NCBI GenBank assembly: GCA_002433465.1
Contig: DJIE01000158.1
Span: 1-9,837, forward strand
Reading direction: 5' to 3'
DNA from: Salinisphaera sp. UBA6602
GTDB lineage: Bacteria; Pseudomonadota; Gammaproteobacteria; Nevskiales; Salinisphaeraceae
Length of the DNA: 9,837 nt
Both the position numbers and the translations under genes were made by a program. The notes below the pieces were generated by a model, which saw only the letters and a program-made list of their open reading frames with translations, searched no databases and was not told where the DNA came from. Numbering within the stretch: position 1 is the first letter of the stretch; each line of letters opens with the position of its first letter. Of the stretch, positions 1 through 6,370 are shown one piece after another.

Positions 1-171
1 AGCAAACAGGCCAGCGGCTCAACCAAGCCCAGCACGTCCTCGAACACTGCCAGCAGCTCGACCAGCGGTAGCGGCTCGACCAGCGGCTCAAGTTCGAATA
101 CCGGCTCGACCTCCGGCTCTGGCAACGACAACGCCAGCTCCAATTCGGGCTCTAGCTCCAGTTCAAGCTAA
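1..171 (+). CDS. C-terminal end of a Ser/Thr/Gly/Asn-rich protein (5' end outside window)
   Basis: Frame 1 is open from the first base to a TAA at 169-171 and encodes 56 residues with no start codon needed inside the window. The composition is almost entirely Ser, Gly, Thr and Asn, with one Asp and two Lys near the beginning; it has no hydrophobic segment. At DNA level it contains imperfect repeats of an 18-base unit encoding Gly-Ser-Thr-Ser-type steps. A strong terminator follows 23 bases after the stop, which supports this being the true end of a transcribed gene rather than a chance open frame. Such tails are usually disordered linkers or surface-exposed or secreted protein ends, but the catalytic or structural part lies upstream and no function can be assigned. 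The + strand and frame call are fairly safe; the identity is unknown. Confidence 0.62.
   Translation, partial: SKQASGSTKPSTSSNTASSSTSGSGSTSGSSSNTGSTSGSGNDNASSNSGSSSSSS
56..86 (+). repeat. Short imperfect tandem repeat coding for a Gly-Ser-Thr linker
   Basis: The 13-mer GCTCGACCAGCGG occurs at 56-68 and again at 74-86, 18 bases apart, and degenerate versions (GGCTCAACC near 17-25, GGCTCGACCTCC near 103-114) flank it. It lies inside the coding frame of the Ser-rich tail, so it is best read as a low-complexity coding repeat that can change length by slippage, not as a regulatory element. Confidence 0.5.
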
Positions 172-194
172 ATCGGGTATCCTTTTGCCCACCG

Positions 195-223
195 GGCCGC
201 TCTCTACGGGGGCGGCCTTTTTT
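195..223 (+). terminator. Rho-independent terminator after the Ser-rich gene
   Basis: Arms 195-204 and 208-217 form a 10-base-pair stem (outer six pairs GGCCGC/GCGGCC, then T-G, C-G, T-G, C-G) closed by a 3-base TAC loop, followed directly by six T (218-223). This is a textbook intrinsic terminator on the + strand. It insulates the downstream regulator gene from the upstream transcription unit, so the regulator needs its own promoter in 224-305. Confidence 0.88.
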
Positions 224-305
224 ATTGGCGCCGCGCCAGGCCCCCGATCGCTCGGGCCACCTGACGGCTGGCACCGGTATCTTTCTTTGTTCCGGTTCGT
301 TGCGA

Positions 306-1238
306 ATGCTCGATCTTGCCGATAGCACCCAGCTTCTGCGCCTGCTGGCCGAGCCCACCCGGCTGCGGCTGTTGCTGCTGCTTATCGACCAGCCGATGAC
401 GGTCGCGGAACTCACCAACGTCACCCAGCTCACCCAGAGCCGCGTATCGAGCCATCTGGCACGGCTGCGCGAAGCCGAACTGGTGCAGGATCGCGCGGTG
501 GCGAACGCCCGTTTCTACAGCGTGGACGTCAAACGCTGGCACCACGATATGCGTCCGCTCTGGGGGGCGCTGCTGGATACCCTGGACGATGCCGTGGTGC
601 ATCGCGACCGCGAGCATGCAGCAGCGATCGTGCGCCAGCGCACGGCGCGCAGCAGCTGGGTGGAGTCGGTCGCGGGCAGCATGGAACGCCAGTATTCGCC
701 GGGTCGAACCTGGGAAGCCATGAGCCGTGCGCTCATCGAACTGCTCGAACTGGGCGATGTCCTCGATATCGCCTCGGGCGACGGCGTACTTGCCGAACTA
801 CTCTGCCGACGCGCCCGCCACGTGACCTGTGTCGATCGCAGCGCAGCGGTCATCGATGCCGCACGTACCCGCCTGAGCCAACAGACCAACGTGGGTTTTC
901 GAATCGGCGACATGCATGCGCTGCCGTTCGACGACGCCAGCTTCGACCAGGCCTTCTTGCTGCATGCGTTAAGCTACAGCGAAACACCCGAAACCGCGCT
1001 GACCGAAGCCGCCCGCATCCTGCGCCCCGGCGGGCGCCTGACGCTGGCCACCATCGGCCGACACGAACATGCGTCGACGGTCGCCGCCTACGACCACGTC
1101 AACCTCGGCTTCGAGGTCGCCCAGCTGAGCACATGGCTCGAAACCGCGGGCCTGCAGGTACATGACTGTGCCCAGCGCGCGCGCGAGCCGCAGCCACCCT
1201 ATTTCCGAGTGATCACCGCCAGTGCGAGCAAGCCATGA
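306..1238 (+). CDS. ArsR-family winged-helix regulator fused to a SAM-dependent methyltransferase domain
   Basis: The product is 310 residues from the ATG at 306; an in-frame TTG at 225 would place the start against the terminator and add a non-conserved leader, so 306 is preferred although no good Shine-Dalgarno is visible. Residues about 5-75 form an ArsR/SmtB winged helix: a helix with AEPTRLRLLLLL (15-26), then TVAELT..TQLTQSRVSSHLARL (32-53) as the helix-turn-helix, and a wing ending in ARFYSV (68-73). Residues about 115-310 form a class I methyltransferase: motif I VLDIASGDG (152-160), acidic residue D177 after strand 2 (CVDRS), GDMHALPF (201-208) and LRPGGRL (239-245). The recognition helix has no cysteine pair, so the classical alpha-3 metal site is absent. 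Family knowledge: some ArsR proteins with this fusion act in methionine/SAM-cycle control (SahR-type), which would make SAM or SAH the signal; that is inference, because no methionine gene is in the window. It overlaps the next gene by 4 bases (ATGA), implying translational coupling. An inverted repeat CCCGA-TCGC-TCGGG at 243-256 upstream might be an operator, but this is weak. Confidence 0.88.
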   Translation: MLDLADSTQLLRLLAEPTRLRLLLLLIDQPMTVAELTNVTQLTQSRVSSHLARLREAELVQDRAVANARFYSVDVKRWHHDMRPLWGALLDTLDDAVVHRDREHAAAIVRQRTARSSWVESVAGSMERQYSPGRTWEAMSRALIELLELGDVLDIASGDGVLAELLCRRARHVTCVDRSAAVIDAARTRLSQQTNVGFRIGDMHALPFDDASFDQAFLLHALSYSETPETALTEAARILRPGGRLTLATIGRHEHASTVAAYDHVNLGFEVAQLSTWLETAGLQVHDCAQRAREPQPPYFRVITASASKP

Positions 1239-1975
1239 CTGAACAATCGTCGCGCCGCCTGTCGCGCCTGATCGCGGGCGCGATCTGGGGCACGCTGCTG
1301 GTGGCGGCGCTGGTCTGGATCTATGTTCAGGATCTGTCGATTCGCGAGATCATGCGCCTGGTCTACGAGTACGTGGTGGACAACCCGTTCGCACCGCTGG
1401 CCTATATCGTGATCTACGGGCTGCGTTCGCTGACCTTCTTCCCGGCGATGTGGCTGACCATCGCGGCCGGCAGCCTGTTTGGCTTCGGGCCCGGCCTGGT
1501 CTATGCGCTGATCGGCGAGAATCTATCCGCCAACATCGCCTATTTCATGGCCCGCTTCTTTCGCAGCGAAGAACACGCCCAGGACCACAAGAACCCCCGT
1601 ATCGCCGCGTTCCGCCGGCTGCTCGTCGAGCAGGCCTTCCCTACCACGGTGGTTCTGCGCGCCTCGTTTCTGCCGTTTGACCTCGTCAACTACGCCTGCG
1701 GGCTGCTGCGCGTGCCGTGGGTGCCCTACTTTCTGGCCAGCGTCATCGGCATGCTGCCGCCCATGATTACGTTCGTGAGCTTCGGCGCGACCGTCAACCT
1801 TCCCGATCTGCTCGCGCAGCAGACGTTCTCGCCCGAGCAACTCATTGACGCGAAACAGCTGATGATTTCGGGCGGGCTGCTGGTGGCCAGCGCCGTGATC
1901 GCCTTTTTCGCGCATCGACGCCGCAAGACGCTCGCGGCCCGGGCCGAACGCCGGGCCGCCGCCGATTCCGATTGA
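1235..1975 (+). CDS. TVP38/TMEM64-family (VTT domain, DedA superfamily) inner-membrane protein
   Basis: The product is 246 residues, starting at the ATG that overlaps the regulator's stop. Predicted membrane segments lie at about 13-31, 53-70, 72-94 (continuing into 97-109), a re-entrant/helical region 134-158, 162-184 and 211-227, with a positively charged C-terminal tail (RRRK at 228-231). Family hallmarks are the glycine-rich AAGSLFGFGPG (77-87) with small residues and ARFF (106-109) after it, and the second half with LRASFLPFDLVNYACGL (141-157), the R..F.PFDLVNY.AG-type signature of TVP38/YdjX-like VTT proteins. Length is typical for the family. VTT proteins (DedA, TVP38, eukaryotic TMEM41B/VMP1) are linked to lipid translocation or scrambling across membranes; the substrate of this member is unknown. 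The 4-base overlap with the ArsR-methyltransferase gene suggests one mRNA. The mrp genes begin 54 bases later; whether they share the transcript is open. Confidence 0.86.
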   Translation: MTEQSSRRLSRLIAGAIWGTLLVAALVWIYVQDLSIREIMRLVYEYVVDNPFAPLAYIVIYGLRSLTFFPAMWLTIAAGSLFGFGPGLVYALIGENLSANIAYFMARFFRSEEHAQDHKNPRIAAFRRLLVEQAFPTTVVLRASFLPFDLVNYACGLLRVPWVPYFLASVIGMLPPMITFVSFGATVNLPDLLAQQTFSPEQLIDAKQLMISGGLLVASAVIAFFAHRRRKTLAARAERRAAADSD

Positions 1976-2000
1976 CGGGAACCCGGGCGCTTTGTAGCCT
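1972..2000 (+). promoter_or_regulatory. Candidate sigma-70 promoter for the mrp operon
   Basis: TTGACG at 1972-1977 (5 of 6 to the -35 consensus, overlapping the VTT gene stop) is followed after a 17-base spacer by TAGCCT at 1995-2000, which keeps the T, A and final T of a -10 box. A start near 2007 would give a leader of about 23 bases carrying the mrpE ribosome site GGGGA (2021-2025). No terminator precedes it, so read-through from the upstream pair is also possible. Motif match only. Confidence 0.35.
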
Positions 2001-2029
2001 TCAGACAAGCAACTTTTTTCGGGGACCGC

Positions 2030-2536
2030 GTGCGCTATTTGCTCGGGCTGATCATCGGCGCTGCCACCCTGTGGCTGCTACTGTCGGGCGTTTACAAGCC
2101 CATCGTGCTTGGCCTGGGCGGCTTTTCGGTGCTGTTCTGTGCCTATGTATGCCATCGCATGGGCATTGTCGACCGCGAGAGCGTGCCTTTGCATCTGCTT
2201 GCTCGCCTGCCGCTGTATGCGCTCTGGCTGGGCGGCGAAATCGCGAAATCCAACTGGGATGTCGCCAAACGCATCGTGTTGCCGGAGCGTCGTATCTCGC
2301 CGACGATCGTGCGCCTGCGCGCCCATCAGTCGAGCGAGCTCGGCCAGGCGATCTTCGCCAACTCGATCACTCTGACGCCCGGCACGGTGACCGTGGCGCT
2401 GCGAAGCGGTGACGCCATCGTGCATGCAATAACCGAAGACAACGCCACGGATATGGAAGGCGGCGACATGGACCAGCGCGTGCGCCGGCTCGAACGTCCC
2501 TTCGGCGCGCCCGCACGCCGCGAGGAGACCCCATGA
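2030..2536 (+). CDS. mrpE: Mrp/Mnh cation:proton antiporter subunit E
   Basis: The 168-residue product starts at a GTG (2030) preceded by GGGGA at 2021-2025. Two or three membrane helices lie in residues 3-40 and 56-71, followed by a soluble C-terminal domain with the MnhE signature: WDVAKRIVLPE (76-86), P.IVRL (91-96) and FANSITLTPGTVTV (109-122). Length agrees with the usual 158-170. MrpE sits at the edge of the Mrp complex in the cytoplasmic membrane and is needed for full Na+/H+ antiport activity; in solved Mrp structures it packs beside the small subunits F and G near the proposed sodium path. The residues after 138 are hydrophilic, acidic and then basic, and vary between species. It is the first gene of the locus and overlaps mrpF by 4 bases. 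Confidence 0.93.
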   Translation: MRYLLGLIIGAATLWLLLSGVYKPIVLGLGGFSVLFCAYVCHRMGIVDRESVPLHLLARLPLYALWLGGEIAKSNWDVAKRIVLPERRISPTIVRLRAHQSSELGQAIFANSITLTPGTVTVALRSGDAIVHAITEDNATDMEGGDMDQRVRRLERPFGAPARREETP

Positions 2537-2823
2537 TGTTTCTCGTCGCCATCATCGCCATTGTCGTCACCATGCTGCTGATTCTGGTGCGCGCCCTGCT
2601 CGGGCCCACGGTCTACGACCGCATCCTGGCCATCAATCTGTTCGGCACCAAGACCGTGCTGTTCGTGGCGGTGCTGGGCTTTCTCAACGGCCGGCCGGAG
2701 TTTCTCGATCTCGGCCTGATCTACGCGCTGATCAATTTCATCGGCACGGTGACGGTGCTCAAGTTCATGCAGTACGGCGATCTCGGCTGGGAAGCCGCGA
2801 GCAAGGAAAAGCCCGATGTATGA
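2533..2823 (+). CDS. mrpF: Mrp/Mnh cation:proton antiporter subunit F
   Basis: The 96-residue product has three predicted helices (about 2-22, 35-50, 60-78). The family signature is present: R20, then GPTVYDRILAIN (24-35), GT (38-39) and a conserved acidic D59 at the start of helix 3 (FLDLGLIYAL). A ribosome site GAGGAG (2522-2527) precedes tandem ATG codons at 2533 and 2536; either may be used, and the first gives the ATGA overlap with mrpE. MrpF is a small integral subunit whose homologues have been reported to carry bile-salt and sodium efflux effects. It is 39 bases upstream of mrpG, the first visible loosening of gene packing in the locus. Confidence 0.93.
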   Translation: MMFLVAIIAIVVTMLLILVRALLGPTVYDRILAINLFGTKTVLFVAVLGFLNGRPEFLDLGLIYALINFIGTVTVLKFMQYGDLGWEAASKEKPDV

Positions 2824-2862
2824 ACCGGCCCGTTCTTACCGCACCGTCCTGCGGGTTCTGGG

Positions 2863-3177
2863 ATGAATGCGCTTATCGATACCGCGAGCTGGATTTTGCT
2901 CGCAGGCGGCGCGTTGTTCAGCGTGATTGGCGGTATCGGCATGCTGCGCATGCCCGATTTCTATACGCGCATGCATGCGGCTTCGGTCACCGATACCGCC
3001 GGCATGATCCTGATGCTTGCCGGGCTGATGCTACAGGCGGGTCTTACGCTCGTGACCGCGAAGCTCGTATTCGTGATGCTGTTTTTGCTGATCACCAGCC
3101 CGACCGCGACCCATGCCCTGGCCCGTGCCGCGCTCGAAGACGGGATCGAGCCGCAAGTCGATCACGACAAGCGTTGA
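2863..3177 (+). CDS. mrpG: Mrp/Mnh cation:proton antiporter subunit G
   Basis: The 104-residue product has three helices (about 8-28, 44-62, 64-80). The MnhG signature is clear: GGIGMLRMPDFYTRMHAAS (23-41) with R29, P31-D32, R36 and H38-A39, then D44 and G47; the end ITSPTATHALARAA (77-90) is also typical of the family. No start lies upstream in frame for the previous several codons, so the ATG at 2863 is taken although only a weak GGG-rich sequence precedes it; translation may rely on coupling with mrpF. MrpG belongs with E and F to the small-subunit side of the complex. It ends the first sub-block of the locus and is followed by a 169-base gap. Confidence 0.93.
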   Translation: MNALIDTASWILLAGGALFSVIGGIGMLRMPDFYTRMHAASVTDTAGMILMLAGLMLQAGLTLVTAKLVFVMLFLLITSPTATHALARAALEDGIEPQVDHDKR

Positions 3178-3200
3178 TGCCTGCGCCGACCGATAACCGC

Positions 3201-3220
3201 CGGGCGTTCGTTGACGCCCG
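3201..3220 (+). other. Perfect GC-rich hairpin after mrpG
   Basis: CGGGCGT (3201-3207) and ACGCCCG (3214-3220) form a perfect 7-pair stem with a 6-base loop. No T-run follows, so it is not an intrinsic terminator as read; it could slow or protect mRNA 3' ends between the E-F-G block and the downstream genes. Confidence 0.5.
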
Positions 3221-3268
3221 CCACCCCGGCCTGCGGATTACGGTCCGTGCGCTGCACGGGGCGTGGTG

Positions 3269-3274
3269 TAGCAT
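3269..3274 (+). promoter_or_regulatory. Possible internal -10 box (TAGCAT)
   Basis: TAGCAT shares T, A, A, T with TATAAT, and sits in the only sizeable gap of the mrp locus, 73 bases before the next start codon. No convincing -35 is found at 16-18 bases upstream, so this is a weak candidate for a second promoter. Confidence 0.2.
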
Positions 3275-3299
3275 GAGACCGTCGCCACGCCAGCACCCC

Positions 3300-3318
3300 G
3301 TGACGAAGCGTTCGTCGC
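3300..3318 (+). other. Second perfect hairpin, in the leader of the detached MrpA C-terminus gene
   Basis: GACGAA (3302-3307) pairs with TTCGTC (3311-3316) across a GCG loop; a T-G pair and a G-C pair (3300-3301 with 3317-3318) extend it to 8 pairs. Its right half repeats the 8-mer GCGTTCGT that also spans the first hairpin (3204-3211 and 3308-3315). It lies 17 bases before the ribosome site of the next gene and could affect its translation. Confidence 0.45.
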
Positions 3319-3335
3319 CGCGGTTCACCGACAAC

Positions 3336-3339
3336 AGGA
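3336..3339 (+). promoter_or_regulatory. Ribosome binding site AGGA deciding a GTG start
   Basis: AGGA with a 7-base spacer to GTG at 3347 supports that start for the MbhD/MbhE-like gene; the encoded N-terminus then begins directly at the first membrane helix. Confidence 0.6.
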
Positions 3340-3346
3340 TTGCCAA

Positions 3347-3913
3347 GTGACCACGGATATCGCGCTCAACATCGTTCTGCTGAGCTTCATGGCTATCGTC
3401 GGCATGGCGATCGCACGGCTGCGCAACCTGTTCCCGGTAGCCATGCTCACCGGGCTGTACAGCCTGCTCTCGGCCAGCCTGTTCACGCTGCTCGACGCCG
3501 TCGATGTCGCGCTTACCGAGGCCGCCGTCGGCGCCGGTGTGACCACCGTGCTGTTCCTGGCAACCTTCGGCCTGACGCGCGCACGCGAAAAGCCGGTACC
3601 CCGCTCGCGCACCCTTATTGGCCTGGCGGTCACGATGCTCACCGGGGCGGTGCTGGTGTATGCGAGTCTCGACATGCCCCACTTCGGGTCCGCCGATACC
3701 CCGGTGCAGACGCATCCGCTGCGCGATCGCTATCTCAACCAGATGAGCGAAGAGATCGACGTGCCGAACGCGGTAACCGCCGTACTCGGCAGCTATCGTG
3801 GCTACGATACGCTGGGTGAGGTCGTGGTGGTGTTCACCGCGGGGATCGGGGTACTGATGTTGCTGGGCGTGGCCTGGCATCGTCCGCGCAAGTCCGACAA
3901 GCGAGAACAGTAA
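3347..3913 (+). CDS. Detached MrpA C-terminus: MbhD/MbhE-like (DUF4040) antiporter subunit
   Basis: The 188-residue product contains what in canonical MrpA is the C-terminal region. Residues 5-80 are the MbhD/DUF4040 part with three helices, carrying LRNLFPVAMLTGLYSLLSAS (25-44) and the marker DVALTEAAVGAGVTTVLFL (53-71) with D53 and E58. Residues 90-107 and 158-177 are further helices; between them lies a polar loop and then the MbhE-like segment VLGSYRGYDTLGEVVVVFTA (146-165), matching the 'FRG(F/Y)DTLGE' end of MrpA. So this is MrpA without its NuoL-like antiporter module, which is instead supplied by the separate D-type proteins further down. It probably links the antiporter modules to subunits B, C, F and G in the membrane. 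Its TAA shares one base with the ATG of mrpB (TAATG). It may be labelled mrpA' or MnhB-related in other annotations. Confidence 0.87.
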   Translation: MTTDIALNIVLLSFMAIVGMAIARLRNLFPVAMLTGLYSLLSASLFTLLDAVDVALTEAAVGAGVTTVLFLATFGLTRAREKPVPRSRTLIGLAVTMLTGAVLVYASLDMPHFGSADTPVQTHPLRDRYLNQMSEEIDVPNAVTAVLGSYRGYDTLGEVVVVFTAGIGVLMLLGVAWHRPRKSDKREQ

Positions 3914-4365
3914 TGCGTGAACATACCGTCTTGCGGGTGGTCACCAAGGTTCTGATCGCCCCCATCATCCTCTTCGCTCTGTATGTGCAGTTTCATGGCG
4001 ACTACAGCCCGGGCGGCGGTTTCCAGGCCGGCGTGGTGTTCGCGGCGGCGATCATCCTGTATGCGCTGATCTTCGGCCTGGCCGAGGCGCGGCGCGCGGT
4101 ATCGCCCAACCTGCTGCGTATCACCGGTGCGCTCGGGGCGCTGATATTCGCCGGCACCGGTGTCTATTCCCTGCTGCGCGGCGGCAACTTTCTCGACTAC
4201 GACTATCTCGCACACGATGCGGTGCATGGCCAGCACTACGGGCTGTTGCTGGTCGAGTTCGGCGTCGGGCTGACGGTGGTGTCGGTCATTACATCGATCT
4301 TCTACGTCTTTGCCGGCCGCGGCCGCCGCAACGACGACGAACAACCGCCCGGGGACGCACGATGA
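3913..4365 (+). CDS. mrpB: Mrp/Mnh cation:proton antiporter subunit B
   Basis: The 150-residue product has four helices (about 9-27, 37-58, 68-88, 111-134). The MnhB signature is exact: HGDYSPGGGFQAGVVFAAA (28-46), with H28, P33-GGG-F37 and G40. E115 within LLLVEFGVGLTVVS (112-125) is the expected membrane-embedded acidic residue of helix 4. Length is usual for stand-alone MrpB. It is coupled to the MbhD/MbhE-like gene by a one-base stop-start overlap and to mrpC by ATGA. The C-terminal 16 residues are hydrophilic and cytoplasmic (RGRRNDDEQ). Confidence 0.94.
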   Translation: MREHTVLRVVTKVLIAPIILFALYVQFHGDYSPGGGFQAGVVFAAAIILYALIFGLAEARRAVSPNLLRITGALGALIFAGTGVYSLLRGGNFLDYDYLAHDAVHGQHYGLLLVEFGVGLTVVSVITSIFYVFAGRGRRNDDEQPPGDAR

Positions 4366-4883
4366 GTCTGGCGTCGATCGCCGATAACTTCTTCGGCCTG
4401 TTCAATTACTGGGTGGTCATCGTGCTGATGATGATCGGTTTCTATACCGTCATCTCCCACGACAACCTGGTCAAGAAACTCATCGGTCTGAACCTGTTCC
4501 AGACGGCGGTGTTCGTGTTTTATATCAGCATGGGCAAGATCAGCGGTTCGACCGCGCCTATCCTCATGTCGGGCAAGGGCAGCGAAGACGTGCTCTATGC
4601 CCATCCGTTACCCCATGTGCTGATCCTGACCGCGATCGTGGTCGGGGTATCCACCACGGCTCTGGGCCTGGCGCTGGTGGTGCGTATCAACGAAGCCTAC
4701 GGCAGTATCGAGGAAGACGACGTTCTCGAGGCCGACTTCGAAACACAGGAAGAAGAAACCGAGGAAGAAGCCGAGCGTACGGCCCGTGCCGAGGCACGCC
4801 AGGAGCGCGAAAGCGCCCAGCAGGACCACGACGACGGCCGTGAAGAAGACGAAGCAGACGACGATCGGGAGACGCGCTCGTGA
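4362..4883 (+). CDS. mrpC: Mrp/Mnh cation:proton antiporter subunit C (NuoK-like) with an acidic tail
   Basis: The 173-residue product starts at ATG 4362 behind GGGGA (4351-4355). Three helices (about 16-32, 38-57, 84-108) form a NuoK fold, with GLNLFQTAVFVFYI (42-55) and the MrpC hallmark YAHPLPHVLILTAIVVGVST (79-98). NuoK-like subunits bridge antiporter modules and carry a proton half-channel. The family body ends near YG (113-114), about 115 residues, but here 59 more residues follow. By my count 28 of them are Asp or Glu and 7 are Arg, with no hydrophobic stretch; these are predicted to be cytoplasmic and probably disordered or partly helical. The tail is in frame with the core and its codons overlap the start of the next gene by the usual 4 bases (GTGA), so it is not a frameshift artefact of the end. 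Confidence 0.92.
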   Translation: MSLASIADNFFGLFNYWVVIVLMMIGFYTVISHDNLVKKLIGLNLFQTAVFVFYISMGKISGSTAPILMSGKGSEDVLYAHPLPHVLILTAIVVGVSTTALGLALVVRINEAYGSIEEDDVLEADFETQEEETEEEAERTARAEARQERESAQQDHDDGREEDEADDDRETRS

Positions 4884-6370
4884 TCGAAGCCTTTTTCGCC
4901 CAGATGCCGGCCCTGGTCATCGTCCTGCCGTTGCTGGCCGCGCCGATATGCGTGCTGCTGCACCGTGGCGGCCCCTCGTGGTTCGTCTATCTGCTCACGA
5001 CCTGGGCCTGTTTCGGCCTGGCCTTTCTGCTGTTCGTTCAGGTCAAGATCGGCGGCCCCATCAGCTACGCGATGGGCGGCTGGGCGCCGCCGTTCGGCAT
5101 CGAGCTGCGACTCGACGCGCTCAACACCGTGGTATTGCTGCTGGTTAGCGGCATCGCCGCGATCAGCAGCGTCTATGCCAAGGCCAGCGTGGCCGCCGAG
5201 ATCGCCAGTGAACGGGCCTATCTTTTCTATGCTGCCCTGCTGCTGTGCTTCTGTGGCCTGGCCGGCATCACCGTCACCGGCGACGCATTCAACCTGTTCG
5301 TGTTCCTGGAGATTTCATCGCTGTCTTCGTACGCGCTGATCGCGATGGGCTCGAAGCGCCGGGCGCTGCTTTCGGCTTTTCAATACCTGATCATGGGCAC
5401 GATCGGCGGCACCTTTCTGCTGATTGGCATCGGTTTTCTGTACATGATGACCGGCAGCCTCAACATGGCCGATATCGCCGCCCGCCTGCCGGCGGTTGCC
5501 GATACGCGAACCGTGGAAGCAGGACTGGCCTTCATCGTGGTCGGCACCAGTCTCAAGTTCGCGCTATTCCCGGTTCATGTCTGGCTGCCCAACGCCTATA
5601 CCTATGCGCCGTCGAGCGTAAGCGCCTTCATCGCGGCCACGGCCACGAAGGTTGCGGTGTATGCGCTGATGCGCTTTCTGTTCACCGTGTTCGGGGCCGC
5701 CTATGCCTTCGACCAGCTGCCGCTGGGCGAGGTGCTGCTGGTCTTGTCGGTCGCCGCGATGCTGTCCGGCTCCATGGCCGCGATCTTCCAGACCGACGTC
5801 AAGCGTCTGTTGGCGTGGTCGAGCATCGCCCAGATCGGCTATATCGTGATGGGCTTCGCGCTGGCGAGCACCGCTGGTGTAACGGCGTCGGTGGTCCACA
5901 TGGTCAATCACGGGCTGATCAAGGGCGCTTTGTTCATGGCCGTGGGCGCGATGTTCTGGCGTCTGCGTACCATCTCGCTCAACGATATCGCAGGCCTTGG
6001 GCGGCAGATGCCCATCACGTCGGCAGCGTTCGTGGTCGCCGGGCTTTCACTGATCGGCGTGCCGGCCACCGGCGGTTTCATCAGCAAATGGGTGTTGCTG
6101 GAGGCGGTCATGGCCCCCGGTCACTACTGGCTCGCCGCCGCCATTCTGGTGAGTTCGCTCATGGCGCTGATCTATATCGGGCGCGTTGTGGAAGCGCTTT
6201 ATTTCCGTGAACGCCCCGAGGGACACCCCGCGGTCGGCGAGGCGCCCGTGCTGATGCTGGCGGCGACATGGACTCTCGTGCTCGCCAATATCGCGGTCGG
6301 TCTGTATTCGACGCCGCTCGTCGGTGCTGCCGAACGCGCGGCGCGTGCGGTGCTGGGAGACGGCGTATGA
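4880..6370 (+). CDS. mrpD: Mrp/Mnh cation:proton antiporter subunit D, first paralogue
   Basis: The 496-residue product begins at GTG 4880 with GGGAGA at 4867-4872. It is a polytopic (about 14-helix) NuoM/NuoN/MrpD antiporter module. Proton-path residues: E144 in helix 5 (NLFVFLEISSLSSY, 138-151), K226 in helix 7 (TSLKFALFPVHVWLPNAY, 223-240, with H233), K257 in helix 8 (ATKVAVYALMR, 255-265), K308 (DVKRLLAWSSIAQIGY, 306-321), H340 and H344 with K348 (VVHMVNHGLIKGALF, 338-352), and K403 in helix 12 (GGFISKWVLL, 398-407). All expected charged residues are present. Of the three D paralogues this is closest to standard MrpD in motif wording and position after mrpC. It is coupled to both neighbours by 4-base overlaps. 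Confidence 0.94.
   Translation: MIEAFFAQMPALVIVLPLLAAPICVLLHRGGPSWFVYLLTTWACFGLAFLLFVQVKIGGPISYAMGGWAPPFGIELRLDALNTVVLLLVSGIAAISSVYAKASVAAEIASERAYLFYAALLLCFCGLAGITVTGDAFNLFVFLEISSLSSYALIAMGSKRRALLSAFQYLIMGTIGGTFLLIGIGFLYMMTGSLNMADIAARLPAVADTRTVEAGLAFIVVGTSLKFALFPVHVWLPNAYTYAPSSVSAFIAATATKVAVYALMRFLFTVFGAAYAFDQLPLGEVLLVLSVAAMLSGSMAAIFQTDVKRLLAWSSIAQIGYIVMGFALASTAGVTASVVHMVNHGLIKGALFMAVGAMFWRLRTISLNDIAGLGRQMPITSAAFVVAGLSLIGVPATGGFISKWVLLEAVMAPGHYWLAAAILVSSLMALIYIGRVVEALYFRERPEGHPAVGEAPVLMLAATWTLVLANIAVGLYSTPLVGAAERAARAVLGDGV

Noticed and set aside
239..258. GC-rich inverted repeat (GGCCC...GGGCC / CCCGA-TCGC-TCGGG) upstream of the ArsR gene as an operator
   Set aside because: In such GC-rich DNA a 5-pair palindrome is expected often, and it does not resemble the AT-rich operators known for ArsR proteins; kept only as a remark.
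225..305. In-frame upstream extension of the ArsR-methyltransferase gene from TTG at 225
   Set aside because: It would start 2 bases after the terminator T-run, has no ribosome site, and adds 27 residues with no resemblance to ArsR N-termini; ATG 306 leads directly into the first regulator helix.
1976..2020. Terminator between the VTT gene and mrpE (CGGGAACCCG followed later by T6 at 2014-2019)
   Set aside because: The palindrome has only a 2-base centre and lies about 28 bases from the T-run, so no stable stem is joined to the U-tract.
2820..3350. A 176-codon + strand frame across mrpG
   Set aside because: It overlaps mrpG in another frame and reads as Arg-rich, low-hydrophobicity sequence; mrpG carries an unmistakable family signature.
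6268..6366. Earlier start for the second mrpD paralogue inside the first
   Set aside because: Adds 33 Arg/Gly-rich residues in place of a membrane-helix start; ATG 6367 has GGGAGA upstream and the operon's standard ATGA overlap.
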